14,753 nt of DNA from Chamaesiphon sp. (GTDB lineage: Bacteria; Cyanobacteriota; Cyanobacteriia; Cyanobacteriales; Chamaesiphonaceae). The translations under genes were made by a program, and so were the position numbers. How positions within the stretch are numbered: position 1 is the stretch's first letter; every line of letters begins with the position of its first letter. The stretch spans positions 1 to 14,753 of the forward strand of contig JAJAYU010000144.1 of NCBI GenBank assembly GCA_026786125.1, written 5' to 3'. Under the pieces are notes generated by a model. It ran no database searches and was not told the origin of the DNA. It worked only from the letters and a program-made list of their open reading frames with translations. Positions 7,132 to 14,661 of this stretch are shown here, in pieces.

Positions 7132-8544
7132 CTATTTCCACCATTGCAATAGCTTACGCCAGCAAGGTTGTTTTTGCCGCTGAGTTCGATCAAATGCATA
7201 CCATGATTGAGCCGTTTGATCGATCAATTCGGTATAGCTCGGCGATAGAATAGGAAAGGCAGTGAGATCGGCAATTTTTAGTTTTTGCTGAATTGCTAGT
7301 GCGAGGATTTGGATTAATTCTGGAGCATTTTGACCGACAATTTCAGCACCGATAATTTGACCTTTATGGGTGACAATAATTTGACAACAACCACTAGTAA
7401 TATTGTCAATGATTGCCTGGGGGCAAGTTTTCAGATATTGTTTGAGGATAACTAGATCCTGGCTAGGGCTATTTATGGCAGTATTTATGGTCATCCCGAC
7501 TCGTGCTAAAGGTGGATCGGTGTAGACTGCCCAAGGTAGATTGTTATAACTATCATAATTAATTTTAGTCTTACGCCAAGACAGGATATTCTGGACAGCA
7601 ATCTTTGCTTCAAACTGAGTCAAGCTCTCACCGTGATAGCCACCCAGCACATTACCGCAGACACTTCCACAGGCATAAATTTGGCGATGGGATGTTTGAA
7701 GCCTTTTGTCGATCGAGATGCCTTTATCTGTATAATCAACTCCAACACCATCGAGATTAAATGATTGTAGCAATGGTTGATCGGGTAAAGCCAGAAAAAT
7801 TTCATCCACATCGATCGATTCATCTTCAATTAAGACTAATTTACAGGTATTTTCTAACTCGACCTTCCAGACAGTAGTTGCTAGATAAATTTGAACACCA
7901 TCTGCTTCTAACTGTGCCTGAATTAGCCTGGCAGTCTCTAGATTTTCATAGGGTAAAATCTGGGTTGTCTCGACGATTAGTTTGACTTGACAGCCCAGTT
8001 TTGCCAGGGTCTGGGCTAGTTCAATCCCGATCAATTCTGAACCAATAATTGCCCATCTTAATGGAATTTTGCGATCAATTAAACCAGATAATCTATCAAT
8101 GGTCAGATAACCTGCTTGCTCAATTCCTGGAATCGACGGCTCGTGAGCTACCGATCCTGTCGCCATCAGATAGCCACGAGCACGGAGATATCGCTGATTA
8201 ACATTGAACGCTAACTGAGGACGACGACAAAATTCACCATTACCAATGATTACATCTACCCCCCTCTCTGCTAATAACCCTGGACTAAATTGTTGTTCGA
8301 GTCGTTGACTGGCTAAAGCAGCATACTGCCAGGGATAGCTAGATGGCGGCTGAAGCCCAGGGCGATTCGATCTAGTAGATTTAGCTATTTGTGTCAAAGC
8401 ATATAGATAGAAATCGCTGCTAGACTGGACTGAGGACTGGGGGAGGACTAGTGCAACCCGCGCCTGTAGATTCACCGCCTCGATTGCTGCTGTTCGCGCT
8501 GCTGCGGTTTCACCAATAATTACTACGTCGTATTCTAAGGACAA
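7132..8544 (-). CDS. Pyridine-nucleotide oxidoreductase without the redox disulfide
   Basis: A 470-residue FAD/NAD(P) flavoprotein with the layout of the mercuric reductase/dihydrolipoamide dehydrogenase family: FAD-binding YDVVIIGETAAARTA (5-19), ATG at 128-130, NAD(P)-binding AIIGSELIGIELAQ (165-178), YACGSVCGN (290-298) and interface-domain start VYTDPPLARVG (340-350). The hallmark residues are missing. The CxxxxC segment expected near residues 40-50 reads SSSDFYLYALT, the first glycine motif is degenerate (GETAAA), the usual Asp of the YAxGD motif is Ser, and the C-terminal His-x4-Glu pair is replaced by SPSYTEL (434-440). It therefore probably does not do thiol-disulfide chemistry; its substrate is unknown. 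I read the start as TTG because no ATG lies upstream before a stop, and the leader is C-rich with no Shine-Dalgarno. The EndoU gene follows with no gap. Confidence 0.82.
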   Translation of the reverse strand: MSLEYDVVIIGETAAARTAAIEAVNLQARVALVLPQSSVQSSSDFYLYALTQIAKSTRSNRPGLQPPSSYPWQYAALASQRLEQQFSPGLLAERGVDVIIGNGEFCRRPQLAFNVNQRYLRARGYLMATGSVAHEPSIPGIEQAGYLTIDRLSGLIDRKIPLRWAIIGSELIGIELAQTLAKLGCQVKLIVETTQILPYENLETARLIQAQLEADGVQIYLATTVWKVELENTCKLVLIEDESIDVDEIFLALPDQPLLQSFNLDGVGVDYTDKGISIDKRLQTSHRQIYACGSVCGNVLGGYHGESLTQFEAKIAVQNILSWRKTKINYDSYNNLPWAVYTDPPLARVGMTINTAINSPSQDLVILKQYLKTCPQAIIDNITSGCCQIIVTHKGQIIGAEIVGQNAPELIQILALAIQQKLKIADLTAFPILSPSYTELIDQTAQSWYAFDRTQRQKQPCWRKLLQWWK

Positions 8545-8554
8545 TTTGGCGTAT

Positions 8555-8580
8555 GGGAAGTGTGGGTGGTGGGGTGTGGG
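8555..8580 (+). other. G-quadruplex motif between divergent genes
   Basis: Four G-runs on the plus strand (8555-8557, 8564-8566, 8571-8574, 8578-8580) are separated by loops of 6, 4 and 3 bases, meeting the usual intramolecular G-quadruplex rule. The motif lies 10 bases before the TTG start of the minus-strand flavoprotein, whose leader is therefore C-rich, and 56 bases before the creatininase-family start. Folding is a prediction. Confidence 0.5.
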
Positions 8581-8601
8581 AGAATATCAATAATTAATTA
8601 A

Positions 8602-8629
8602 CTATCAATTATCAACTATCAATTATCAA
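8602..8629. repeat. 14-bp perfect tandem repeat, two copies
   Basis: CTATCAATTATCAA occurs twice head to tail (8602-8615 and 8616-8629). It lies inside a longer AT-rich tract of ATCAATTA-like words (8584-8635) that ends just before the ATG at 8637. Short iterated repeats of this kind are common in filamentous cyanobacterial intergenic DNA. The copy next to the start codon may leave the leader unstructured, which is inference. Confidence 0.75.
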
Positions 8630-8636
8630 TTATTTT

Positions 8637-9386
8637 ATGCAATTACATTTGAGTACTTGGACAGAAGTTGAGCAATACCTCCAAACATCTACTGGCATAA
8701 TTATACCGATCGGTTCGACTGAGCAACATGGCCCAACCGGATTAATTGGGACTGATGCCATTTGTGCCGAAGGGATTGCCGCAGCGGTGGGCATAGCTAC
8801 TGATGCTCTGGTTGCGCCGACGATTAATGTCGGGATGGCGTTACACCATACCAGCTTTCCAGGTACGATCAGTTTGCGTCCGAGTACGATGATTCTGGTT
8901 ATCCGTGATTATATTACCTGCTTGGTCCGAGCTGGATTTACCAAATTCTTTTTTATCAACGGTCAAGGCGGTAATATTGCGACGCTCAAAGCAGCTTATT
9001 CCGAGACATACGCCCATTTGTCAGATCTAAATATTCCCAATGCCGATCGAGTAGAATGTCAAACAGCAAATTGGTTTATGTCTGGGAGTGTCTATCGTCT
9101 GGCCAAAGAATTGTATGGTAATTTAGAGGGTTCTCATGCAACACCTTCAGAAGTGGCTCTGACTCAGTATCTCTATCCTGAATCGATTAAGTCGAGCTAT
9201 TTGGATCCAACTAATCTTTCCACACAACGCAAAATTCTCGGCGCAGCAGATTTTCGTCGTCGTTACCCAGATGGTAGAATGGGTTCCGATCCAAGTCTGG
9301 CAACACCCGAACATGGTAAACAATTTTTCGATCTCTCCGTCAAAGATTTGACCGCTGGCTATCTAGAATTTTTAGCTGATAAATAG
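8637..9386 (+). CDS. Creatininase-family amidohydrolase
   Basis: A 249-residue protein of the creatininase/MftE/ArfB family, metal-dependent hydrolases of small cyclic or linear amides. GSTEQHGP (26-33) gives ligands Glu29 and His31, GTDA (38-41) gives Asp40, and HHTSFPGTISLRP (70-82) is the conserved substrate loop. GSHATPSEVAL (165-175) carries the later His167 and Glu172. The glycine-rich loop reads FFINGQGGN (105-113) where the family normally has NGHGGN. Gln110 replaces a usual metal-ligand histidine, so metal content or activity may be altered. There is no signal peptide, so it is cytoplasmic. The gene stands alone between a divergent flavoprotein and a convergent exported protein, so context does not reveal the substrate; creatinine itself is unlikely in a cyanobacterium. 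The length is typical of the family. Confidence 0.88.
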   Translation: MQLHLSTWTEVEQYLQTSTGIIIPIGSTEQHGPTGLIGTDAICAEGIAAAVGIATDALVAPTINVGMALHHTSFPGTISLRPSTMILVIRDYITCLVRAGFTKFFFINGQGGNIATLKAAYSETYAHLSDLNIPNADRVECQTANWFMSGSVYRLAKELYGNLEGSHATPSEVALTQYLYPESIKSSYLDPTNLSTQRKILGAADFRRRYPDGRMGSDPSLATPEHGKQFFDLSVKDLTAGYLEFLADK

Positions 9387-9408
9387 CCAACAAATTATCC
9401 ATCATCCA

Positions 9409-9741
9409 CTATTTAATTGGTATTCCTACAGATCTGAGAAACCCGCGCAATCGCAGTAATAATAATGCTTCCTTGAACTTAGAATTAGTGGTAGCTGCAA
9501 TTGCATCATCCCGATCTAACTGTTGTTTGGTATTGACGATCAACTCGGCAAAATCTTTGGCAGATAAAGCTTTACCACTAATCGGCGATCTGGCTTCGGT
9601 GATAATTTCGGCTCTGAGCACTTCCTCTGGAATGTCCCCATCTGGCAGGAGATTATTGGCCATCACACTACTAGCGACTTGCCATCCAGCCATTGTACAA
9701 CAGCCAATTTGAACTAATCGAATCATTATTGGTGATTGCAT
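9409..9741 (-). CDS. Small conserved cyanobacterial protein, probably exported
   Basis: A 110-residue protein. The core LLPDGDIPEEVLRAEIITEA followed by RSPISGKALSAKDFAEL (together 31-67) and the C-terminal LLLLRLRGFLRSVGIPIK (93-110) match a small family I recall from many cyanobacteria; its function is not known to me. The N-terminus (MIRLVQIGCCTMAGWQVASS) looks like a short signal peptide, with a possible cut near VMA-NN (27-30), which suggests a periplasmic or lumenal location. The start is uncertain. I chose the ATG at 9741, preceded by GCGAGA; an ATG at 9726 would fit the signal peptide equally well. The longer frame up to 9825 would overlap the divergent gene and adds unlikely residues. 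The gene is convergent with the creatininase-family gene, 22 bases away. Confidence 0.7.
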   Translation of the reverse strand: MQSPIMIRLVQIGCCTMAGWQVASSVMANNLLPDGDIPEEVLRAEIITEARSPISGKALSAKDFAELIVNTKQQLDRDDAIAATTNSKFKEALLLLRLRGFLRSVGIPIK

Positions 9742-9816
9742 CGATCTCGCAGTTGAAACATATATCGATCTGGAGAATGCTAACATACAAACGGCAGATA
9801 TCTCACAATCTCCTAC

Positions 9817-10359
9817 ATGCATCAACCAAATAGACTACCCAATCTCAACGATTCCCACGCAGTTACTCGCGGGAGCAGACTACCCAAGCAGCAAGCTAAA
9901 AAATCTTTAGCTTCAAAACCTGCACCATCACAATCAACGACAATTGGTGTCAATCATCTTCAAAACCAGCGAGTTCGGCAACTACCTCGCCATGCTCCAG
10001 CTCCGGTCTGGCTCAAATCACTGCTAGCTGCCCAAAAAGTTTCAATGGTGCTGTTTGGTAGTGTTTTTGGATTAAGTTTGATCGTATATGGATATACGAT
10101 GCATACTCAAACTACCTGGAGAACCCAACAAGACCAATTGAGAAGGTCGCAAAACCAAGAACGCCAGCAAGGAGTAATGAATGAAAAACTCAAACAAGAT
10201 CTGGCTAAAAGGGCAGAAGCAGAAGGAAGTGGTCTAGTCGCACCCGAACCACAGATGGCCGTGTTTGTCCAGAGTGCGGCACCACGTCCACCAAAACTAC
10301 CAACTATGGCTCAAGCTCCGAAACCGATTCCAGTATCTAAAATCCCCTCAGGGTACTAA
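9817..10359 (+). CDS. Bitopic coiled-coil membrane protein, FtsL-like in layout
   Basis: A 180-residue protein with a basic, Pro/Gln/Ser-rich cytoplasmic N-terminus (1-62), then APVWLKSLLAAQKVSM and one TM helix at about 76-94 (VLFGSVFGLSLIVYGYTMH). A charged helix at 100-135 (QDQLRRSQNQERQQGVMNEK) is a likely coiled coil, and the tail is proline-rich (PRPPKLPTMAQAPKPIP). I recall similar proteins across cyanobacteria with a conserved YGWTVYSQ-like segment and a GLVxPxP stretch; here GLVAPEP is at 139-145. The order short cytoplasmic arm, single TM, periplasmic coiled coil is that of the divisome proteins FtsL/FtsB, so a septum or envelope role is possible but unproven. The gene is divergent from the exported protein on the left, with mobA following three bases after its stop. 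Confidence 0.72.
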   Translation: MHQPNRLPNLNDSHAVTRGSRLPKQQAKKSLASKPAPSQSTTIGVNHLQNQRVRQLPRHAPAPVWLKSLLAAQKVSMVLFGSVFGLSLIVYGYTMHTQTTWRTQQDQLRRSQNQERQQGVMNEKLKQDLAKRAEAEGSGLVAPEPQMAVFVQSAAPRPPKLPTMAQAPKPIPVSKIPSGY

Positions 10360-10362
10360 ACT

Positions 10363-10962
10363 ATGGCTGCTAGTAAACTGGCGATCATCATTTTGGCTGG
10401 TGGTCGTAGCGCTCGGATGGGTCGAGATAAAGCGACGATCGAGATTGCTGGTGTACCATTGATTCGACGGATTTATGATGTCGTTGCTACCTGTGTAGAT
10501 CGGGGGCAGATTTATGTGGTGACACCGTGGCCAGAACAGTATCGACAGTTTTTACCTGATAGCTGCAATTTTATCCTCGAACAGCCACCCGATCGAGGTC
10601 CACTCATGGCTTTTTCCCAAGCTTTGGCGAAAATCAACGCCAATTGGTTACTTCTGCTCGCCTGCGATCTGCCAAATTTATCAACTCCAGCGATCCAAAC
10701 TTGGATCGACAGTTTGCCCTCTATTGACCCCCAGAGCATCGCTTATCTGCCTCGACATGTATCTAAAGGATGGGAGCCGTTGTGTGGCTTTTATCGCCAA
10801 ATTTGCCGTGAATCAGCGATCGAATACATCGATAATGGGGGACGATCTTTCCAAGGCTGGCTGAAAATGCAGGTCGTGACCGAATTGGTAGTTGCCGATC
10901 CGCTCTGTCTAGTCAACTGTAATACGCCAGCGGATTTGGCGGCAATTATCCCCAATATTTGA
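10363..10962 (+). CDS. mobA: Molybdenum cofactor guanylyltransferase
   Basis: MobA joins GMP from GTP to molybdopterin, making the guanine dinucleotide form of the molybdenum cofactor in the cytoplasm. The 199 residues match the family in length. The N-terminal signature IILAGGRSARMGRDKATIEI (9-28) contains the GTP/pyrophosphate-binding LxGGxSxRMGxDK motif, EQPPDRGPLMAFSQAL (73-88) is the guanine/ribose region, and LLLACDLPNLS (97-107) has the magnesium-binding Asp102. WEPLCGFYR follows around 140-148. The start is three bases after the preceding bitopic protein gene, so they are probably cotranscribed although functionally unrelated. No other molybdopterin genes are in the window. NTP transferases of related function (MocA, nucleotidyltransferases) share the signature, but the short length favours MobA. 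Confidence 0.9.
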   Translation: MAASKLAIIILAGGRSARMGRDKATIEIAGVPLIRRIYDVVATCVDRGQIYVVTPWPEQYRQFLPDSCNFILEQPPDRGPLMAFSQALAKINANWLLLLACDLPNLSTPAIQTWIDSLPSIDPQSIAYLPRHVSKGWEPLCGFYRQICRESAIEYIDNGGRSFQGWLKMQVVTELVVADPLCLVNCNTPADLAAIIPNI

Positions 10963-11073
10963 GCAAGACTGAAGATTGAGCATCTAAATTTAGTTTTGAT
11001 CGTCTAAATAGCCAGATAATCGATCTAAAATAGGTTAAGTCGATCGTCTCTGTATCGCTTTACCTCCGAATCA

Positions 11074-11373
11074 ATGCCATCCATGACCCTACTACCGACT
11101 GATACGCCACTGTACAATCATCCACTACCAGAAATCGAACAATGGCTACTATCGATGGGTTGTGAACAAGATGATAATGAGTTGCATTGCTGGCACATTA
11201 ATCGACCTGATTGGCACGCAGAATTATCCTTAGATGTCGAAGAGCTGACAGTTAGATATCATTCAGCAACTGTTCCCAGCTCTATTTCCGATACTCCGCC
11301 CAGTATCTATCGGACGTTCAAATACTCCCTCAGTCGTCAGGATATCGAGAATGCAGTATTTGCAGGACCTTAA
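11074..11373 (+). CDS. Small cyanobacterial DUF3143-type protein
   Basis: A 99-residue soluble protein. The pattern TPLYNHPLPEIEQWLLSMGC (10-29), then ELHCWHINRPDWHAELSLD (36-54), VEELTVRYH (55-63) and FKYSLSRQDIENAVFAGP (82-99) is the layout I associate with DUF3143, a family found in nearly all cyanobacteria. Its function is unknown to me. There is no signal peptide, TM segment or catalytic motif. Two in-frame ATGs (11074, 11083) are possible; I use the first because neither has a clear Shine-Dalgarno. It lies 111 bases after mobA, possibly with its own promoter, and faces secG tail to tail. The region between 66 and 78 (VPSSISDTPPSIY) looks like a flexible insert. Confidence 0.82.
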   Translation: MPSMTLLPTDTPLYNHPLPEIEQWLLSMGCEQDDNELHCWHINRPDWHAELSLDVEELTVRYHSATVPSSISDTPPSIYRTFKYSLSRQDIENAVFAGP

Positions 11374-11540
11374 TCTAGTTGATATTTGATAGCTCAAGAA
11401 TATATGGTGGGCATTGTCGTGATGTGCGCTCCTCGGAAAACGTATCAACACAACACCTACCATCTGGATTTCAGCCAAATTAGATCCTAGTACTAAGGAA
11501 ACCAGGATATTCTTAATTTCTCCCAGTCCCCCAGTCTCTT

Positions 11541-11580
11541 AAAAATAGTAACTAGATCTGCAACCCAGAGTACTAGTTAC
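11541..11580 (-). terminator. Intrinsic terminator of the gpmI-secG pair
   Basis: On the minus strand GTAACTAG (11580-11573) pairs perfectly with CTAGTTAC (11555-11548). Within the loop TCTG/CAGA (11557-11560 and 11566-11569) forms a second short stem, and TATTTTT (11547-11541) follows. The outer stem includes the TAG stop codon of secG, so the hairpin begins inside the last codons. Stem plus U-run is the rho-independent pattern. Confidence 0.75.
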
Positions 11581-11848
11581 CAACAGGTGGAACTGTAACA
11601 GGAACTGGCACAGCTCCATTAGTGAGCCAACCAGCACTGAGCACAATCGTCAGCGTGATAAATATTAGAAATAAGCCCCAGGTAATGCGATTGAGGTTGC
11701 TTTCGGCACTTTTGGTGCTGGCAAATAACTGAGCTTGACCACCAATTCCACCGATCCCATCACCTTTGGGACTGTGGAGCAAGACCATTGCGGTCAAACA
11801 AAATGCAGCTACACACCAAATAATTTCGATAATTTGAACAGTATTCAT
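11573..11848 (-). CDS. secG: Protein translocase subunit SecG
   Basis: SecG is the small third subunit of the SecYEG channel and assists SecA-driven export across the plasma and thylakoid membranes. The 91 residues show two TM helices (about 3-24 and 54-75) joined by the family signature LLHSPKGDGIGGIGGQAQLF (23-42) and STKSAESNLNRIT (44-56). A short proline/valine tail (VPVPVTVPPVGN) closes the protein. It lies 73 bases downstream of gpmI on the same strand, a pairing I recall in other cyanobacteria. A terminator hairpin starts at its stop codon, so it is probably the last gene of the transcript. No strong ribosome binding site precedes the ATG. Confidence 0.95.
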   Translation of the reverse strand: MNTVQIIEIIWCVAAFCLTAMVLLHSPKGDGIGGIGGQAQLFASTKSAESNLNRITWGLFLIFITLTIVLSAGWLTNGAVPVPVTVPPVGN

Positions 11849-11921
11849 TTAGTCTTTTTAAATCTTAATAGTCTTTAATTTATTGTATCTCGATCGGGTC
11901 TCAGCGTCAGGGACATCGATT

Positions 11922-13520
11922 TTACACGCCAACACGCATGGGCGATCGAGTGTGCTGAAATTCGACTAAAGTGGGAACTACCATCGATTTGCCCGTCATT
12001 TCTACAGGTTGGGGAATCTGGAGAATTTCGAGAATTGTCGGTGCGATATCTGCTAGTTTGCCGTCTTCGCGGAGCATGACATCCGTACCGTGTCCCTCAA
12101 GTTGGCGACGTTCACCTTCGACCAAAATCAATGGAACTTGATTGGTGGTGTGTGCTGTCCAGGGATTGCCCTGCTCGTCACACATATATTCCGCATTGCC
12201 ATGATCTGCGGTGATGATTGTCGTACCGCCGACTTTGCCTACGCCTGCTAATAACTTGCCCAGGCAGGCATCTACAGCTTCAATCGCTTGAATAGTTGGC
12301 TCCATTTTTCCCGTATGTCCAACCATATCGGGATTGGCATAATTAACCACAATTAGAGCATATATTTGTTTGGCGATCGCCTTGAGCACAACATCTGTCA
12401 CTGTCGCCGCAGACATCATTGGAGCGCGATCGTATGTACTCACCTGGGGACTGGGAATCAATTCCCGATCTTCGCCTGCTAATGGCTGCTCTAATCCACC
12501 ATTGAAAAAATAAGTCACATGGGCATATTTCTCAGTTTCAGCAACTCGAAACTGACGTAAACCTTTCGCCGCAATCACTTCACCCAGTAGATTCTGAAGC
12601 TGCTGTGGTTCAAACGCAACTAGAACTGGCAATGTTGAGTCGTACTGAGTAAAAGTTGCAAGTGTCAGGGGAGCAATTTGCTCGCGGACAAAGCCAGTGA
12701 AGTTGGGATTCACGAGGGCACTAGTAAGCTGTCTAGACCTGTCTGGACGGAAGTTGAAGAAAATTAAGCCATCATTAGGTTTGATCGCACCTGGGGCAAT
12801 TCTCGTCGGGCTGATGAATTCATCAGTTTTATCTGCGGCGTAGCTATTGGTTAGGACAGTAGTGGCTGTTTCACCAGTTCCAGATCCGGCTTCAGTCATC
12901 ACGTCGTAAGCTAGCTTAACTCGATCCCAGCGATGATCTCGATCGAGTGCATAGTAGCGACCACTAATAGTTACAATTTTGCCAACCCCAATTTCAGAGA
13001 TCGCCGCTTCGATTTTTTTGATCGCTAGTAGTCCATCGCGCGGATCAGTATCACGTCCATCAGTAATAACGTGGATACAAACTTCGGTAATGTTTTGAGC
13101 TTGAGCTAATTGTAGCAAGCCAATCAGATGATCGATGTGAGAATGCACTCCACCCTCAGAACAAAGTCCGATCAGATGTAGTTTGCTCTGATGTTGTTTG
13201 ACAGTCTCACAAACTTTCACCAGTGCCGGATTTTGTAAAATACTTCCATCTTTGACAGCATCAGAAATTCGCACTAATTCTTGTGGCACAATTCTGCCTG
13301 CACCAAGATTTAGATGTCCGACTTCCGAATTGCCCATCTGCCCATCTGGTAATCCTACGGCTCTGCCAGATGTATCGATTAGGGTGTGTGGATAAGCAGT
13401 CCACAAGCTACTAATATTCGGTGTTTTGGCTTGTGCAATAGCATTGCCGTGGGTATCTGGTCGATATCCCCAACCGTCTAAAATTACCAGCACCACCGGA
13501 GCTACAGGTGCTTGCACCAT
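11922..13520 (-). CDS. gpmI: 2,3-bisphosphoglycerate-independent phosphoglycerate mutase
   Basis: GpmI interconverts 3- and 2-phosphoglycerate in glycolysis and carbon flow from the Calvin cycle, using two divalent metal ions and a phosphoserine intermediate in the cytoplasm. From the ATG at 13520 it has 532 residues, the normal length. VLVILDGWGYR (10-20) holds metal ligand Asp15, and PDGQMGNSEVGHLNLGAGR (58-76) holds nucleophile Ser65. ITDGRDTDPRDG and FNFRPDRSRQLT line the phosphoglycerate site. NPDMVGH gives Asp398 and His402, ADHGN gives Asp439 and His440, and TAHTTN gives His457. All catalytic positions are present. The frame runs 57 codons further up to 13691, but those residues do not resemble the family and overlap the integrase gene, so I treat that part as leader. 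AAAGG lies a little upstream of the ATG. secG follows. Confidence 0.96.
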   Translation of the reverse strand: MVQAPVAPVVLVILDGWGYRPDTHGNAIAQAKTPNISSLWTAYPHTLIDTSGRAVGLPDGQMGNSEVGHLNLGAGRIVPQELVRISDAVKDGSILQNPALVKVCETVKQHQSKLHLIGLCSEGGVHSHIDHLIGLLQLAQAQNITEVCIHVITDGRDTDPRDGLLAIKKIEAAISEIGVGKIVTISGRYYALDRDHRWDRVKLAYDVMTEAGSGTGETATTVLTNSYAADKTDEFISPTRIAPGAIKPNDGLIFFNFRPDRSRQLTSALVNPNFTGFVREQIAPLTLATFTQYDSTLPVLVAFEPQQLQNLLGEVIAAKGLRQFRVAETEKYAHVTYFFNGGLEQPLAGEDRELIPSPQVSTYDRAPMMSAATVTDVVLKAIAKQIYALIVVNYANPDMVGHTGKMEPTIQAIEAVDACLGKLLAGVGKVGGTTIITADHGNAEYMCDEQGNPWTAHTTNQVPLILVEGERRQLEGHGTDVMLREDGKLADIAPTILEILQIPQPVEMTGKSMVVPTLVEFQHTRSPMRVGV

Positions 13521-13562
13521 ATTAATCTTTGCCTTTTTATTATGAGTGATTATTCCAAGCCC

Positions 13563-13568
13563 ATCATA
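13563..13568 (-). promoter_or_regulatory. Candidate -10 element of gpmI
   Basis: TATGAT on the minus strand matches five of six consensus bases and lies 42 bases before the gpmI ATG, giving a leader of plausible length. The hexamer 17 bases further upstream (CAACTT) is a poor -35. It would allow gpmI to be transcribed independently of the integrase gene upstream. Confidence 0.4.
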
Positions 13569-13680
13569 GCAGTTCTCGGCGATCGAAGTTGGGAGCGATT
13601 TGAGAGCGAGACTGTGAGCGCGCTGATCGGTATTCAGATCGATTAAGCCAAACTTAAATTTGTTGATAACTGAGCAGTGA

Positions 13681-14646
13681 TTAACGATCAAGTGGACTCA
13701 CAACACCTCGCCCACCACGATTCAGAACGTGGGTATAAATCATCGTGGTTTTGACATCTTTATGACCTAGTAGTTCTTGAATAGTGCGAATGTCATAACC
13801 ACTTTGAAGCAGGTGGGTAGCAAAGGAATGGCGGAAAGTGTGGCAACTAACCCGCTTTGAGATCTTAGCTATTCGCACGGCTGATTTGAGAGCTTTCTGC
13901 AAGCCACTTTCATGGAGGTGAAACCGGACAATCCCGCTACCTCTAGGATCTTGACAGCGAGTTAACGAAGGAAAGACATATTGCCAAACCCATTGACGAG
14001 GAGCATTGGGATCTTTGCGATGGAAAGCAAAGGGCAATACCGTCGCCCCGTAGCCGAGTTCCAAATCTTGCTGATGGATGAGGTGGACTTGCTGAATGTG
14101 AATTTGGAGAGGTTCTATGAGACTTTGCGGCAGTAGTGTAACTCGATCCTTACGACCTTTACCGCAGCGGATAACCATTTGAGACTGGGCAAAGTCGATG
14201 TCTTTGATTCGTAGCTCCATACATTCGCGCAAGCGCAATCCACTACCGTAAAGTAGTTGCAGCATCAGCCTGTGGACTCCAGTAGTTTGTTGAATGATGG
14301 CAAAAGCTTCGTCAGGAGAGAGAACGATCGGAATTTGCTGTGGGCGTTTGGCACGAATGGCATTAATTCGATCAGCAAGTTCTATCTGTAAAACTTGGCG
14401 GTAAAGAAACAAAATGGCGTTGAGAGCTTGGTTTTGGGTGGCGGCAGCAACGTTACCTTCGACGGCTAGATGAGTTGAAAATTCCTCTATTTCTGGGACT
14501 CCCATGTCTTTGGGGTGACGCTTATTGTGAAACAAAATGTATCGAACAATCCACTGCACGTAGGTTTCTTCTGTGCGGTAGGAGTAATGCTTGAGACGAA
14601 TTGCATCTCTAACTTGGTCTAGGAGCTTCTTGGGAGGATTTTGCAT
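13681..14646 (-). CDS. intI: Integron-type tyrosine recombinase (IntI)
   Basis: An integron integrase, which recombines attC sites of gene cassettes with attI. From the ATG at 14646 it has 321 residues and aligns from memory with class 1 IntI over its whole length. The N-terminal SAM-like domain has [20 protein letters not shown] (9-28). The catalytic residues are Arg138 (GSGLRLREC), Lys163 (CGKGRKDR), His269 and Arg272 (HTFRHSF), His295 (LLGHKDV) and Tyr304 (MIYTHVL), all shifted by 8 from IntI1. The extra segment between Lys and HxxR that separates IntI from XerC/XerD is present ([20 protein letters not shown], 205-224; then [20 protein letters not shown]), and the end [10 protein letters not shown] (312-321) is IntI-like. 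The gene seems intact. A GTG at 14682 would add 12 residues inside an inverted repeat. gpmI lies 160 bases downstream on the same strand. Confidence 0.92.
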   Translation of the reverse strand: MQNPPKKLLDQVRDAIRLKHYSYRTEETYVQWIVRYILFHNKRHPKDMGVPEIEEFSTHLAVEGNVAAATQNQALNAILFLYRQVLQIELADRINAIRAKRPQQIPIVLSPDEAFAIIQQTTGVHRLMLQLLYGSGLRLRECMELRIKDIDFAQSQMVIRCGKGRKDRVTLLPQSLIEPLQIHIQQVHLIHQQDLELGYGATVLPFAFHRKDPNAPRQWVWQYVFPSLTRCQDPRGSGIVRFHLHESGLQKALKSAVRIAKISKRVSCHTFRHSFATHLLQSGYDIRTIQELLGHKDVKTTMIYTHVLNRGGRGVVSPLDR

Positions 14647-14661
14647 AATGTTACAATAAGT

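Noticed and set aside
9742..9825. Longer start for the small exported protein
   Set aside because: It would overlap the divergent gene at 9817 and put 28 unlikely residues ahead of the apparent signal peptide.
10988..11001. CTAAATTTAG followed by TTTT as a mobA terminator
   Set aside because: The palindrome has no real loop and is entirely A/T-rich, so it would be too weak to terminate.
11522..11536. CCCAGTC direct repeat as part of a CRISPR or iteron array
   Set aside because: There are only two copies at 8-base spacing. Short C-rich repeats like this are common in cyanobacterial intergenic DNA, and there are no spacers.
13521..13691. 57-codon upstream extension of the gpmI reading frame
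   Set aside because: The added residues do not resemble the family, overlap the end of intI and contain the best -10 match. The ATG at 13520 gives the normal GpmI start.
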